A stretch of 64,000 bases of DNA from the NCBI GenBank assembly GCA_948470475.1, contig OX419343.1, positions 23,907,569 through 23,971,568 of the forward strand, in the 5' to 3' direction. The DNA comes from Galaxea fascicularis. Taxonomy: Eukaryota > Cnidaria > Anthozoa > Scleractinia > Euphylliidae. Position 1 is the first letter of the stretch, and every line of letters starts with the position of its first letter. This document shows positions 37,652 to 48,295 of this stretch, in pieces. The position numbers and the translations under genes are program-made. The notes under the pieces were generated by a model. That model saw only the letters and a program-made list of their open reading frames with translations, did no database searches and had not been told where the DNA came from.

Positions 37652-38964
37652 TTAACGACCTTTTGTTTTGATGAGGTGTAAATAGGTGTCAGGTAAAAGG
37701 CCGCCATCGTCACGGTTTAAAGGAGCGTGGGCGGAGTTGATGTGCCAAGCTTCCAAACAAAGCCGTTGATGGTACCGCCGGTTAGTGGTGATAATTTTGG
37801 AATTATCCCACGCTATTGTATGGTTGGTTTGGCAAGCATGTTCCGACAAAGCGGAATTTTCCTTTTTGCAAAGAAAAACTGCTTTTTGATGCTCTTTTAA
37901 ACGCGTGCCAAGCTGACGCTTGGTCTGTCCGATGTACTCATGATCACAGTCATTGCATGGAATAGAATAAACAGCGTCAGTTCGTTGTTCTTTCAACACA
38001 GGATCCTTAGGTTTGGCAAAAATATGACTCAACGTCTGAAAAGGTTTTTGTGCAACTTTGACATTGTGGCTAGACAAAACTCTCTTAATGGGTTCTGTAA
38101 CACCGCGGATGTACGGGATGACGGCAAAACCTGTAGCCGAAACCTCGTCCCCGGAGGTGTTAAGAGAAGGAGTAACTGGTTTTAAGCAGTTACGAAGGAA
38201 AGTGTTTGGGTAGCCATTGACCTTTAGGACGTCAAAAACATGTTTTCGCTCTTTGGCCCTAGAATCACATGAAGATGGCAAACAATCGGCCCTCGTGAGC
38301 AAAGTTCTGGTTACGGATTTTTTGTGGCAGATGGGGTGGTGGGAGTCAAATGCGAGATATTTGTCGGTATGCGTGGGTTTGCGATAAACACTTGTCTCTA
38401 AATTTCCCCGGTGCGCCCTATAGACATTCAAATCGAGAAAAGACAAACGCCTATCATTCTCACGCTCAATGGTGAACTGGATAGACGGCTCAACTGAATT
38501 TAAATGTGAAAGAAGGCGCTCCGCTTCATTTCCGGATACCGCAGAGATGACATCGTCGACATATCGTTTCCAAAACAAAGGCTGGATCGGTGAGGAAGCC
38601 AGAGCCCTTTGTTCCACATCTTCCATTACCATGTTGGCAATGACAGCAGAAACGGGAGAACCCATAGCCGTACCAAAAACCTGTTGGTAGTAGGTGCCAT
38701 TGTATGCGAACTGAGTGGTGTTGAGACAAAAAGACAGCAAATCTATAAGATCCTCCACGGGCAAAGAAGTTCTTTGTCCCAATGAAGCGTCTTGTTTGAG
38801 TCTTTTTTCAGCAACACTAATGGCAAGATCAACCGGAATTTTGGTGAAGAGGGAAACAACGTCGAAAGAAACCAACTCGTTTCCTGCGTCAAGAGTTTTA
38901 CCTCTTATGAAATCCGCAAAGTCACAGGAATTTTTGACAGTGTAATCAGTATTCCCAACAACAG
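37652..38964 (-). pseudogene. Penelope reverse transcriptase with GIY-YIG endonuclease, N-terminus missing
   Basis: An open frame of about 437 element-derived codons. RT motif A is SFDVVSLFTKIPV, motif B TAMGSPVSAVIANMVME and motif C FWKRYVDDVIS, followed by RRLSFLDLNVYR. The C-terminal endonuclease is of the Penelope GIY-YIG type: a CNDCDHEYIGQTKRQLGTRL core, then LKEHQ. Both enzymes together would nick DNA and prime reverse transcription. The element sequence begins near VVGNTDYTVKNS; in the genome the frame continues upstream to an ATG at 39028, so the first 20 or so codons are read from the 110-bp satellite. RT motifs upstream of A are lost. Confidence 0.9.
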
Positions 38965-38971
38965 GTGACTT

Positions 38972-39255
38972 CTTACATGATGCACCGACACCACCTCCCT
39001 GGGTGGGGTGGAATACCACTGACTCCAAGTGGAAATAGCCCAGCGGGCTACTCTTTCTTAGGTGGGGACACTTCGTGACCTCCTACATGATGCATCCAAA
39101 CCACCCCCTGGGTTGAGATGGGATGCCACTGACCCCAAGTGGAAATAACCTCGCAGGCCCCTATTTCTTAGAGGGGGACACTTCGTGACGTCTTACATGA
39201 CGTATCCAAATCACCCCCTGGGTGGGGTGGGATACCGCTGACCGGAAGTAGTTGT
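38972..39255. repeat. 110-bp tandem repeat, right part
   Basis: Continues the array at 37203-37501 after the Penelope insertion. acacttcgtgac recurs at about 39069 and 39179, again 110 bp apart. The last unit degrades after 39240. Confidence 0.85.
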
Positions 39256-39463
39256 GACATCGCGGGCTCATCTTGACCTTATGCCACCGACCACCCGCGT
39301 GTCAGGCCCAAGTATACCCCGACCGCCAGCGTGCCAGGTGCCAGTTTCCGCCACGACCGCCAGCGTGCCAGGCGCAAGTATGTTCCTTAAATCCTGTTTG
39401 AAAAACGTTCATCCGTTTGTGTGTCCTTCTTTCTTGTCGCGTATGGGGAGTTTTCCAAAACAT

Positions 39464-39548
39464 ACCTCATTTGCATATATGCTAATTTATGCAAATTATG
39501 CTAATGAGGTCGCGCGACCATGGTTTAGTCTAGCGCATAGTACTACTG
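39464..39548 (+). repeat. direct repeat a, near the Polinton right end
   Basis: The block cctcatttgcatatatgcta ... gcgcatagtactact recurs at 39976-40050. The two copies bracket the 61-residue ORF and the telomere-like array. They could be remains of terminal or subterminal repeats, but no partner was found at the left end. Confidence 0.6.
39469..39505 (+). promoter_or_regulatory. four phased octamer-like sites
   Basis: ATTTGCAT (39469), ATGCTAAT (39479), ATGCAAAT (39489) and ATGCTAAT (39498) are spaced 10, 10 and 9 bp apart, about 60-90 bp before the ATG at 39560. ATGCAAAT is the POU-domain octamer consensus. Binding is inference. Confidence 0.45.
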
Positions 39549-39559
39549 CCGTGTCGGAG

Positions 39560-39745
39560 ATGAATCTCACTGGTATGCAAACCGTCATGGAAGACGCCGA
39601 CGCAGCCGTTCTGGTCGTGCCGCCTAACACTCCAACTGTCAGTCCCAGTACGCCACGTCGCAATCCACCACGACGGGCCAGAAGTCTGAGCAACTCAGTG
39701 AGGAATGTACTACGGGGAAACCTGAGAGAAATACTCGAGGAGTGA
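39560..39745 (+). CDS. 61-residue small ORF near the right end
   Basis: Starts MNLTGMQTVMEDADAAVL. A proline/threonine-rich middle (PPNTPTVSPSTPRR) is followed by a basic helix (RARSLSNSVRNVLRGNLREILEE). It follows an octamer-rich upstream region and is followed by an ATTAAA signal at about 39798. I do not recognise a family. The frame is open further upstream but without credible content. Confidence 0.4.
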   Translation: MNLTGMQTVMEDADAAVLVVPPNTPTVSPSTPRRNPPRRARSLSNSVRNVLRGNLREILEE

Positions 39746-39849
39746 ACATTTGATTTTCCGTCACGTTGATTGTTTGTTTGTTTGTTTGTTTGTTTTCATT
39801 AAAAAACGCGTTCACCATTGAACCTCCGTGTGAAGTCTTTTTTTTTCGT

Positions 39850-39975
39850 CAGGGTTAGGGTTAGGGTTAGGGGTTGTTAGGGTCAGAGTTCAGGGTTAGG
39901 GTTAAGGTTAGGGTTAGGGTTAGGGTTAGGGTTAGGGTTAGGGTTAGGGTTAGGGTTAGGGTTAGGGTTAGGGTT
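39850..39975 (+). repeat. interstitial telomere-like (TTAGGG)n array
   Basis: About 20 units of TTAGGG, the first ones slightly degenerate (ttaggggttgttagggtcag), the last dozen perfect. The G-rich strand reads left to right. It lies between the small ORF and direct repeat b. Confidence 0.95.
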
Positions 39976-40050
39976 CACCTCATTTGCATATATGCTAATT
40001 TTTCGGGGGGTCGCGTGCCGATGGACTAGGGGGGCGCATAGTACTACTCA
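39976..40050 (+). repeat. direct repeat b
   Basis: Partner of 39464-39548 (cctcatttgcatatatgctaa and gcgcatagtactact). It follows the telomere-like array directly, and beyond it the G+C-rich region ends. Confidence 0.6.
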
Positions 40051-41088
40051 CCTTTTCATGACTTTAGACAAATATTTGTCTAGAACATGACGGAAAATTT
40101 GGCTGCATAGTTTTAACCTGTCGTTTCAGTTGGTCCTCTCCCGGCGAAAGAGAAGAGAGGGTCTTATACATTGACTTGCCAGATTTTGTGCAAAAGAACT
40201 ATCTCCTTTATACATTGCTAGGGGTTTGGTTTTTGCTTTGGTACTGTTCCGGTTTGTTTTCGTTTCTTCTCTTCTTTCTACGTGCTGAAAAAATTGGTGA
40301 ATACCCAGACCCTTAATATTTTAGGTACCTGAAAACCAACCTTCCAAACCCACAGTGTAGGCGAAATCGGCAAATTGTGGGTATCAAAACAGAATTAATT
40401 AAACTTCCAACTCTGGAAGTTTTTTTTCTTATCAAATTTGGACTGAATCGGTATAAAGTTATCTGCCAAAAGCAACACTGGGTCACCATACAGTCAAATA
40501 TGTCCAATTCTTTCGTGCACCAAGGACTAAAATGATAACAATGAACTGAAGGCATCGTCAAGCACAGTGCTGCTGTCCCCTTTTAACTGAATCTGAGCCT
40601 GTGAAAAATGACGGGACGTCAAGTCCTTTCGAGCCGATTATCTCATAAGCCCCCCATAAGAACCGGTTGGGTACGAATCTTCGTCAAAGTGGTTCCTTTA
40701 CCCCTTTCCGCCTTAACAGCGCACACAGGGCAGTCATCCTATCTGTGAGAGACCCGTAAGTGACCTGACGCAATGCAACATGTATTTGACCTTGTTCACT
40801 GTATTTCCCAACGGTTGATGTCAGTTGGAGACAAGCGATCAAGGGGAATCACGAATGCTTCATAAAATTCTGACTTTTTTGTGTCTTTCATCCCCAAATT
40901 GTAATGTAATGCGAGACACAAAAATAATGCATTATTTGACAAAGTTTCCAATCAGTTGATTTCTGATGAAAACCTGACAGAAACACTTGCTACAGCAAAG
41001 GGGACCTAGTGAGCCCCCAGGAGAGTAAAACAGAAACTGTAATTGCAAGAAGTCAGGGCAGCTTTATTTCACACATGTTCTATACACT
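40051..41088. other. no gene seen
   Basis: AT-rich sequence. The first 45 bp (tttagacaaatatttgtctagaacatg) resemble GPCR spacer text at about 56408-56436. Beyond that there is nothing I can support, until the poly(A) signal of the ribosomal protein gene (TTTATT at 41063-41068, AATAAA on minus). Confidence 0.4.
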
Positions 41089-43372
41089 TCACTGAATGCT
41101 TCCCGCACTGGATGCTATCCTTGGCCACACGTCGGTACACTCTTTAGCCACAGGACCAGTGATAGCAGAACCTGTCAAGCAACAAAGCAACATCACTACC
41201 TTAAAGCAGGTCTCTCATGCTATTTGGTCCACTGTAAAATGATAAAAGAATGATGTCTTTAAATCAGGGAAAATGCAAAAACATATTGGAGCATTTTATT
41301 TAGACTGTATTACTGCACTGAGACTAAATACTGTCTTCCTCTGTTATAGATAGAGAGGATGGAAATGGATTACATTTTGAAAAAATGTAGCCTTAAGTTT
41401 TCAAATTCTCGCACATCATCGTGAAGCCATGGCCAAACATGGCCAGAAATCTCGGACATCACATTTCGTGCGACTTACATTCACCCTGTCGCGTAATGGC
41501 CTTAACCGCTGATTTCAGCAGTGACCTCCGGGCTCGTATTTTTAGGACAGATCGAGGGGTGAAATACAAATATCTTCATCGTGAAATGAACGCCGCTGGC
41601 TGAAGGTATTGCCAAAACGAGCAATGGCCGACAAAATCCACGAAAAATGCTATCGAACGATGCTTTTTGAGGGACATTTGAGGCATATTTGGCCGAGATA
41701 TCGCTTGTTGAACTCCGAGCACGAACTTCCAGTTTACATGTATTGTACATCGCAGCTTTACTTTTTTTTTAGTATCGAAATGGAACGGGTTAGTTTTCTT
41801 GAATCTCCTCAAGAATCACGTTGTTTTTAATACCAAATATGCAGGATTTGCGTGCGAGAATACGGAGCTAAGAGCGGGACTTAGTTGTCTTCTTCTTCAT
41901 GGGACGAACGTGGATCTGCGTGACATGTCGACCTTTCCGTGATCTTATTTCATTTTGTACGGTTTTTAGCAGCCGAAAAGCAAGGTACGTTTACAAGCTG
42001 AAGATCAGTTTTTTCATTTTTCAAATAGCGATTTAACTGTATTGTATGACTCGATTTTGGCAAATTACATAGCGACTTTAGATTTCTAATTATTTGCTAT
42101 CAAATATGCTATCTTCGCTTCGATCTTTTTTCACGGATTTACAAGGGTTTGACTGGATCTGAAGTTGCAAATTGACATCGTTCCGAAAGCAAGGTATGGA
42201 ATTCGTTTTTCCGGTAGATTTTTTAACCACAATATCGCTGAAATGTCTTGGAATAATGCTCGATTTTGGCAAATGGAAAAAAGGTATTAATTGTGCTTGT
42301 ATTTTCTGTAACTCCATCGCCTCCCATATAAAGCTTTGTAATTTCGTCCGCCATTTTTGTTATCGATTGGGAAACGCCGCTACTGCCGTGCGGGCTCAAA
42401 TGTCCGAAATTTCTGGCCATGAATACACTATGGATGGCTTTTTCTGCAAAAATATCGATTGATGTCTTTCTCCTACATTTCAAGGAATGTTTAGTATGAC
42501 ATTAAGTAGCATTTTTGTTTAGTTTTGGCTGGAAAACAGCAAAATTCCCATGACAGAGCCCCCTTGAAGTGAGAGATGGTATGCTCAACTTACGTCCTCC
42601 CTGTCCCCCAAAAAGAGAGTGATTGAAATTTCAAAGGGGTAGAGAAAGGGGGGCAATAAAAGCATCCCACACCCAAGGGTACCCAATGAGTCACATAATA
42701 CTGTCACAACATCAACTTGTTTAAATACAAAGGGAACTCCCGAGGGAGTATCACACTGTACCTTTCATTTCACCTTTTGATATTCACTATCACCCCTGCA
42801 TTGCCTGTGACAAAAAAAAAATAAAATGAACATAATATTGTGACGACATGGCACATTAAAAAAAATTCACAAATAGAGAACAGTCTTGTGATTATGACAA
42901 ATGTTGTCGTCATTATCATTTCATTTAGAAAAAAAAATCCATAACCCACTAAAATCTCCATTACAGTTTGGTGACAACCCTTGTTTTTAATCAAAGCACC
43001 CTGAATGCTCTGAATGTTTGCTGAGAGAAGCCTAACAACCCTTACCTTTAAAGTAAATAAACAGACCATTCTTTCTCCGAAATGCCATCCTCTGTGTTAT
43101 CACCACAGCAGGCATTACTAGGAGATGAACAAGATTACTGCATCAGTATCCACTCAGTTTTGGTGTACACTATCACTATCTCTAATTTCTTAACAACTAC
43201 TGACTTGACAATCTCCTAGTAACATTAGAAGAGATCACCTTTTTTCCCGAAGCTCTGGTTTTCCCTTCTTCACCGCTGTAGCTAAAACACCATGTCCCCT
43301 GATCCTGCGGCAGGGAGTCTGTTCAGACGGCCCTTGATTCCTTTCACTGCAATGATATAAAGGTTCTTGGCT
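41089..43372 (-). pseudogene. rpl23: 60S ribosomal protein L23 (uL14), intron-containing pseudogene
   Basis: Four exon-like pieces in order on minus. About 43372-43239 reads [19 protein letters not shown] and KKGKPELRE; 43118-43046 reads PAVVI then FRRKNGLFIYF; 42804-42762 reads NAGVIVN; 41171-41089 reads [11 protein letters not shown] and ends [16 protein letters not shown]. Splice signals flank several pieces (acag at 42804, gtaagg at 43045, tgacag before 41171). Two extra T near 43275 and an extra A near 42775 break the frame, and the third piece is clearly diverged (Lys-Val-His replaced by Leu-Val-Met). The first exon was not found. uL14 is a conserved core protein of the large ribosomal subunit, so a functional copy must lie elsewhere. 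It keeps introns, so it is a DNA-level duplicate, not a processed copy. Confidence 0.8.
41428..42440. mobile_element. possible TIR element in the last rpl23 intron
   Basis: The two ends share inverted text: gccatggccaaacatggccagaaatctcggac on the left, and gtccgaaatttctggccat with atggatggc on the right. The interior has paired AT-rich segments. I found no clear target duplication or coding region, so this is tentative. Confidence 0.35.
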
Positions 43373-43373
43373 C

Positions 43374-43559
43374 TTGGATAATAGATGGCCTTGTGGTACG
43401 TCGGTATTCAATGTTCTGAGTGTGGTAGCCTGGTTGATAGCATATGTCAGCTGCGTAGTCAATCCTTCTATCTGTTTTGCTTTCAGTAAGAACTATGGTC
43501 GAGGTCAGTTAAAAGCTACCTTAGTTGTGTTAACAAAGGGAACGAGTCAACTTCATAAC
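43374..43559 (+). pseudogene. TM7 scrap of a class A GPCR
   Basis: An open stretch of about 60 codons contains AWLIAYVSCVVNPSICFAFS and KNYGRGQLKATL, the seventh transmembrane helix and start of helix 8 of a rhodopsin-like receptor. The helix lacks the NPxxY tyrosine, like the other receptors here. No upstream helices are present. It abuts the rpl23 exon piece on the opposite strand within two bases, so the junction is probably a rearrangement point. Confidence 0.6.
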
Positions 43560-45497
43560 GTCGCACTAGACAAATAATAAATTTCAAGAAGACCGCCAGA
43601 TAATGTGCTGTTTGAGGCTGTTGCCTCATAAAAAAGAAATCGTAGCATTACTCGATAACCTTATAAAGTTCAGTACAAAAATATCAAACAAAAATTCATT
43701 CATGATTCTACACATCCTCGCATGATTACAAACACTGGTTGTTTGATGGATTTTTTGTGCAAAAAAAACAGCCGCGCCTACTGAAATAAAAACTGCTTAA
43801 CAGGCACAGTCTTGTTTCTCGAAAAAGCACTTTAAATTGTTGTGAAAAGAAAACTAATGCCAGAGACGAGGCAATCAGAATTCAAAGTGATTTTCGGACT
43901 CGATTGTAAATCTGGTTTATGTCAGCTAAATTTAATTGACAGTCTGGACGTAAAGGAAGATTAGCAGCTTCTTAAGTGCGAGGCGGGATGTTAAGCGAGG
44001 TTTCAAATGCGTTCACTGACTGAACTAAAGTAACAAAATTTAACTCCTCGAATTATGTTCAACGGTCTGTAACCAGGATTTTGAATGGGGGGGGAGGGGG
44101 AGTGCGGACGCACCCGTCGCACACCCCCTCCCCTCCCTACGGGCCTTTCAGTTGTCCCTAAAATGGGAACTTTTGAATAAGAAAGCTCTATAGGCGATCT
44201 GATCAATGGCATACCCAAAGTCATAAAAAGGCTTGATGTTACTTACTTAAAATGTGAAACGAATGCATGATCCTACGGGGGGGGGGGGGGAATACTTCCC
44301 TATATGGCCTATACAGGGACGTGCCGCTGGATAGCGTACAGTGTTTGGCCTCTCGGTCTGTCCTAATTAGGGTCTGTCCTGATGAGGGTCTGAGCCGTTC
44401 ACGTGGAGTATTTAGCAATCTGAAATCGGTTACCGGGGAAATTATTCCAAAATTTTGGGATTTATTCGCTTTCCGTTCTACCGGCGCAGGGCCTTAAAAT
44501 AGAGGGCGTTATCCTACTCAGGGTAGTAACTTATGTAAACTTTTTTCCTTAATAGAGTCAGCAGCGGCACCCCTATACCCAACCGTGGGTCAGTCATCAC
44601 CCCCTCCTTCCCCTGATCCTAGCCGGCAACGGCAAAGTAAGACGAAACAAAGAGAAAAGTATCCTTGGCAATAAGGTGGCTTTATGCAAATGGTCTTGGT
44701 CAATATAAAGGTGCGTACATTGGCATAAATCAATCCATTTTTTTCATCATTTCACATTAAATTTATGGTCCATTTGAGGGTTATTAGCGGCAACGCAATA
44801 AGACTCTCCAGGAATACAGAATAGGCATGGAATAAAATGTCACTACTATCTTTACTTAATCCGTAAATCTGTTGACAATACGGTTGCAACTTTGGTATAT
44901 CTATTTTTAAAGTCGTGGGCGGCTTAAGGTGCGGATCAGCAGCCATTTAGTTCAACATTTTTCTCTCCTGAAAACATTAGCCGGTAACAGTTTTCATGTG
45001 TACGTGTAGGTTTATATAAGTCTAAAAAATAGAAAATATTTGGAATAATGTTTTAAACTATTCCAAAAGTTGACCTTGTTGCTTCTAAATGCCACAGAGA
45101 CTGCCAATTAAAATTAAGTTTGTCGTGGTCAGTTTCCTACCCCATTAATTGCAATTATGTACAACACCTTTTTATGTCCAAATTACGTTGAGTCAATATT
45201 TAAATTGCCGGTTGCTAAAATTAGCTATGATATATCGTACTTGTTGACCATTTTTAAAGTGAGGCAAAAAAATGTGTTTTTCTGGCTTGTGTTGTAGCTC
45301 AGCTGCGTCATCAAATGCGTCGAAAGCACATGAAACCGTGCTTAGTCATCATGCAATGCATCTTAAGCCAAGAGAATTTTCGAATTCCATCCAAGATATC
45401 ATAAATAGAGTGCCACATCGTTGTTTTTGACAAATACAACGTGATTGTTGCAATGAGTAACACTGAGCAGTAGCAACAGCAAAACTTGGGTGTAGAC
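43560..45497. other. no gene seen; poly-G repeats
   Basis: Noncoding as far as I can tell. G-rich low-complexity runs lie at 44087-44102 and 44277-44290, the latter leading into cnidarian-type repeat sequence (aatacttccctatatggcct). A 64-codon ORF at 44752-44946 (minus, starts MAADPHLKPPTTL) has no recognisable domain and is not called. Confidence 0.4.
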
Positions 45498-46477
45498 ATG
45501 AATACCACAATGAACAGTTCTTTATATTGTGGAATTCTTCCTAATCCGAAAGAAGCAAAAATCGGGACTACAGTCACATATGGCCTGATCATATCTTTGT
45601 TGTTTCACTGGTCGGGAATTCCTCAATCGCAACCATCGTTTATAAAACAAAGGTTATGAGAAAACCAATCAATGTTTTCGTCGTCAATATGGCCCTGTCT
45701 GACCTACCCTATCCGATATTCCTTTTCCTACTCGATTTATTTCTGTTTTACGTAGACTCCTGGCCACTCAGGGGTCCTGTTGGCGAGGCCTTGTGTAAGC
45801 TGGTCGACTTCGTACCAAGCATCTCCGCTGTTGTATCTATTTAGAGCCTGGTTCTGATAGCGGTGGATCGATTGGGAGCTGTGGTATTTCCTCTCGGCTC
45901 CTCACTTATCAGTTCAAAGCTGTGCCCTTACTTCATTCTCGCCACGTGGCTCGTTGCGATGACAGTTTTCTCGCCATTTTTAATCTCTAACCAAGTTATT
46001 GAACACCAAGGAGAAATGTTTTATGTGACACGATGGAAGGACAGCTTTGGAGAGCATTCCTCAGCTGAAAACTACAGCCTAACTATCTATGTTGTGTTCC
46101 TTTATACCCCAATCATTTTACTGACCATAATTTACTCCTTGATTATTGTCACCCTCAGGATACGGGTATTTCCACGTGAACAATCCGTCAGAGTAGACCA
46201 AAAACGAATGAAAAGAAACAAAAAGGTGCTGAACATGGCTCTCGCTATTTTGGTGGAGTTTGCGATCTCTTGGTTTCCATTCAGCGTCACCAGGTTACTA
46301 GCTGTCTCTGCATGGGACACTGGACAGCAATGCTATATCCTTTTCATTTGGTTTATCACCATTTTTTTTGCCGTCTCAAATTGTGCTATCAAACCATGCA
46401 TCTGTTTCATTTTCAGCACGAATTTTCGTCAGCGACTCAAGATACTATTGAAATGTTTTGGTGCACGGCAGAAGTAA
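45498..46477 (+). pseudogene. class A GPCR, copy D, distinct subfamily, broken
   Basis: Homologous over its full length to copies A and F but clearly diverged. It starts at ATG 45498 with two potential N-glycosylation sites. A frameshift in TM1 (near 45595) moves the receptor to another frame, which then runs from the TM1 end to 45841. A TAG at 45842-45844 replaces the conserved Gln before SLVLIAVDR. From 45845 the frame is open to the stop at 46477: DRLGAVVFPLGSS, TM4-TM6 with ISWFPFS, and a TM7 reading NCAIKPCICF, where Asn of NPxxY is replaced by Lys. These changes argue for a pseudogene rather than sequencing error. Confidence 0.88.
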
Positions 46478-47981
46478 CATCTCAAAAATGTCTTCAATAG
46501 CCCTTCGAAATTTGCCCAGGTCTTCAGATACTATTGACGTGTTTTGGTACAAGGCGACAGGTGTTATTCCGCAGTATTTCAAAACTTTCTTCAATAGGAT
46601 TGGACTTTGAAAATAACTCGCGCAAGTGCATGGAAACCGATCACAATTACTTCAGTCTACTCATCCACATGAGCGTAGCCAGGATTTTACAAAAAGGGGG
46701 GGGGGGGGTCACACTGTGTCAAACACAGGGTACTCACCAGATTGTCACCTGAATATTGTAGGTTGTCTGCTTAAAGTGCTACTACGACGAAATTTTGTGT
46801 GTCCTTTTTGAACTTAAATTGACTTTAAATGTTTATGGTAATAAGGGTAGCTATAAATTAGAGCGCTACATGCTATGTTAGCCTGGAAATAACCGGACGA
46901 AAACCACTAAAAATCCGTCCGCCATCACTCAGTTCGCAAACCATTGCCTACGCACGGTCTTACGTGTGGTCTTCGGTCGTTACGTCATACACTCAAGGAA
47001 TGTCAAGCAATTTACAGAGAAATATAAGAGGAAAGGCCGCAGAAAGCTTGTGAAAACATTGAAGGAATGTCTTCCCTGATATCCCCAGTTCCAGTTCGTC
47101 GGGGACCGATGAAGAAGATAGCTTAGAGGAAGAAATCGGCGAATTTTGGGGGTTTATACCTTATGACGAGTCACTGGAGCCGATAGCTACAGCTACAAAG
47201 CGGAGCGAAACGATGACAAGGACACAGCCGTAATTGGAGTGGATTTTAGCGCTCGATTTTTAGTGTTGCATAGCTCTCTAAGAAGCTGCAATACTAAAGA
47301 AAGGATAAAGAGAAGAATAGTCGCAAAAGAAACACAACATCTTGCTACCAAAACAAATAACCGGACCCGGTAATGTACAAACACTGCAAGATTACGCGGC
47401 TTAAATTCCTATTATCAAGTCACTGAACGCACTGAAACGAGCCAAACCAAAGCTAGATCCAGGCAAAAGGCATCAGATGGCATATAAAGGACCACAGTCG
47501 CTAAACAGAAACAACAAGGGTCAAAACAAACAGGCGATAAATGCAGAATTTACACCCAGAAATGACCTTTGGTATCAAAATAAATAACGTGCGACATTTA
47601 AGCACATGGCTGTTTCAATCACTATCATTGTCATGGTATCCTCTAAACTACCGTGTTGCCCCACTTAAAACAAGCAAGAAGCTAAATCGGTCGATAGAAC
47701 CGAGATAGAAGCGGCAAGCACGCGAACAGGAGTCGTGTAGGCCTTCCAACCCCATTTTACCTGAATGAATTCGCGACGCAAGGTTTACTATTTAAGTTAT
47801 CAATAGCATTTTCCCTTACCTTTACCCTTCACCTGATCAACGTGAAATAAACTAATTTACCGTAAACACAAAAAGAAAAACAGTTTCTTGGCAGTAAAGT
47901 ATTGGGATATTTTTTTTTTTAATTGGTTCTAAGCTGACATGTCAGCAGTCGCATGTGACAAAAATGTGAATTCGTACTCAC
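46478..47981. other. no firm gene; poly-G repeat and an exon-like frame
   Basis: A gcgtagccaggattttacaa motif leads into a run of 12 or more G at 46671-46709, typical of a short repeat. At about 47066-47231 on plus an open frame reads DEEDSLEEEIGEFWGFIPYD and SLEPIATATK to a TAA. This acidic, aromatic-containing pattern looks protein-like and may be an exon, but I cannot assign it. Confidence 0.3.
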
Positions 47982-48295
47982 CCTTCGACGACTCCGGCTG
48001 GATACGGGACTTGTGGCTTTTTGCTTCCAAATTGTTTGAATATCTCCTGGTTTCAAACCTCTCGACGTCCCAGAAATATGAACAGTTCCAGTGAAACAGT
48101 TTTTCGTAAAATGCAAGGAGCAGATCCGAAACTGGCCCCGGGAATCGAAATTTTAATTTCCTGTGCATATCCATCCACGAACTTCTTCCATTGTGATCGA
48201 CCGCGATCGCCAAGAGGCGATAAGTGAATGGAAATACCAGCCTCTAGATCAGTTTCATTATCGCAGTCTTGGACAACACAGCGCGATGGAGGCAT
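47982..48295 (-). pseudogene. THAP zinc-finger domain exon, one frameshift
   Basis: Starts MPPSRCVVQDCDNETD with the first Cys pair of a C2CH THAP finger, then SQWKKFVDG. In another frame it continues with CSLHFTKNCF (the Cys-His half) and SRGLKPGDIQTIWKQKA, the usual C-terminal part of the domain. A single indel in an A-rich stretch near 48145 separates the two. A good splice donor (AAGG|GTGAGT) ends the exon at 47982. THAP domains bind DNA and occur in P-element-type transposases and in host factors. No downstream exon was recognised. Confidence 0.7.

Larger units (their letters stand above)
37502..38964 (-). mobile_element. Penelope-like retroelement, 5'-truncated
   Basis: The insertion is bounded by gtgactt at 37495-37501 and 38965-38971 and carries a Penelope-type ORF on minus. 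Removing it restores the 110-bp repeat. The 3' part holds a hammerhead-like motif (37566-37609). The 5' end is missing, as is common for target-primed retrotransposition. Confidence 0.85.
21456..39745. mobile_element. Polinton/Maverick (adintovirus-like) provirus, degraded
   Basis: An 18-kb block visibly richer in G+C than its surroundings. It carries the diagnostic Polinton set: protein-primed DNA polymerase B, chromodomain integrase, double jelly-roll major capsid protein, adenain-type protease and FtsK/HerA-type ATPase. A parvovirus-type PLA2 and pX-like proteins point to the animal adintovirus branch (family knowledge). The polymerase faces left and all other genes face right from an intergenic region at 25.5-26.4 kb. 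No matching terminal inverted repeats were found: on the left only about 20 bp separate the polymerase frame from host spacer. The right limit is uncertain and is taken as the last plausible gene. Stops, a frameshift and a Penelope insertion show it is an old copy. Confidence 0.9.

Noticed and set aside
37203..39255. CRISPR-like array
   Set aside because: The 110-bp units are contiguous and similar along their whole length, without short repeats and unique spacers, and the setting is eukaryotic.
44752..44946. 64-codon ORF starting MAADPHLKPP on minus
   Set aside because: No domain, no supporting promoter or neighbour; too short to support alone.
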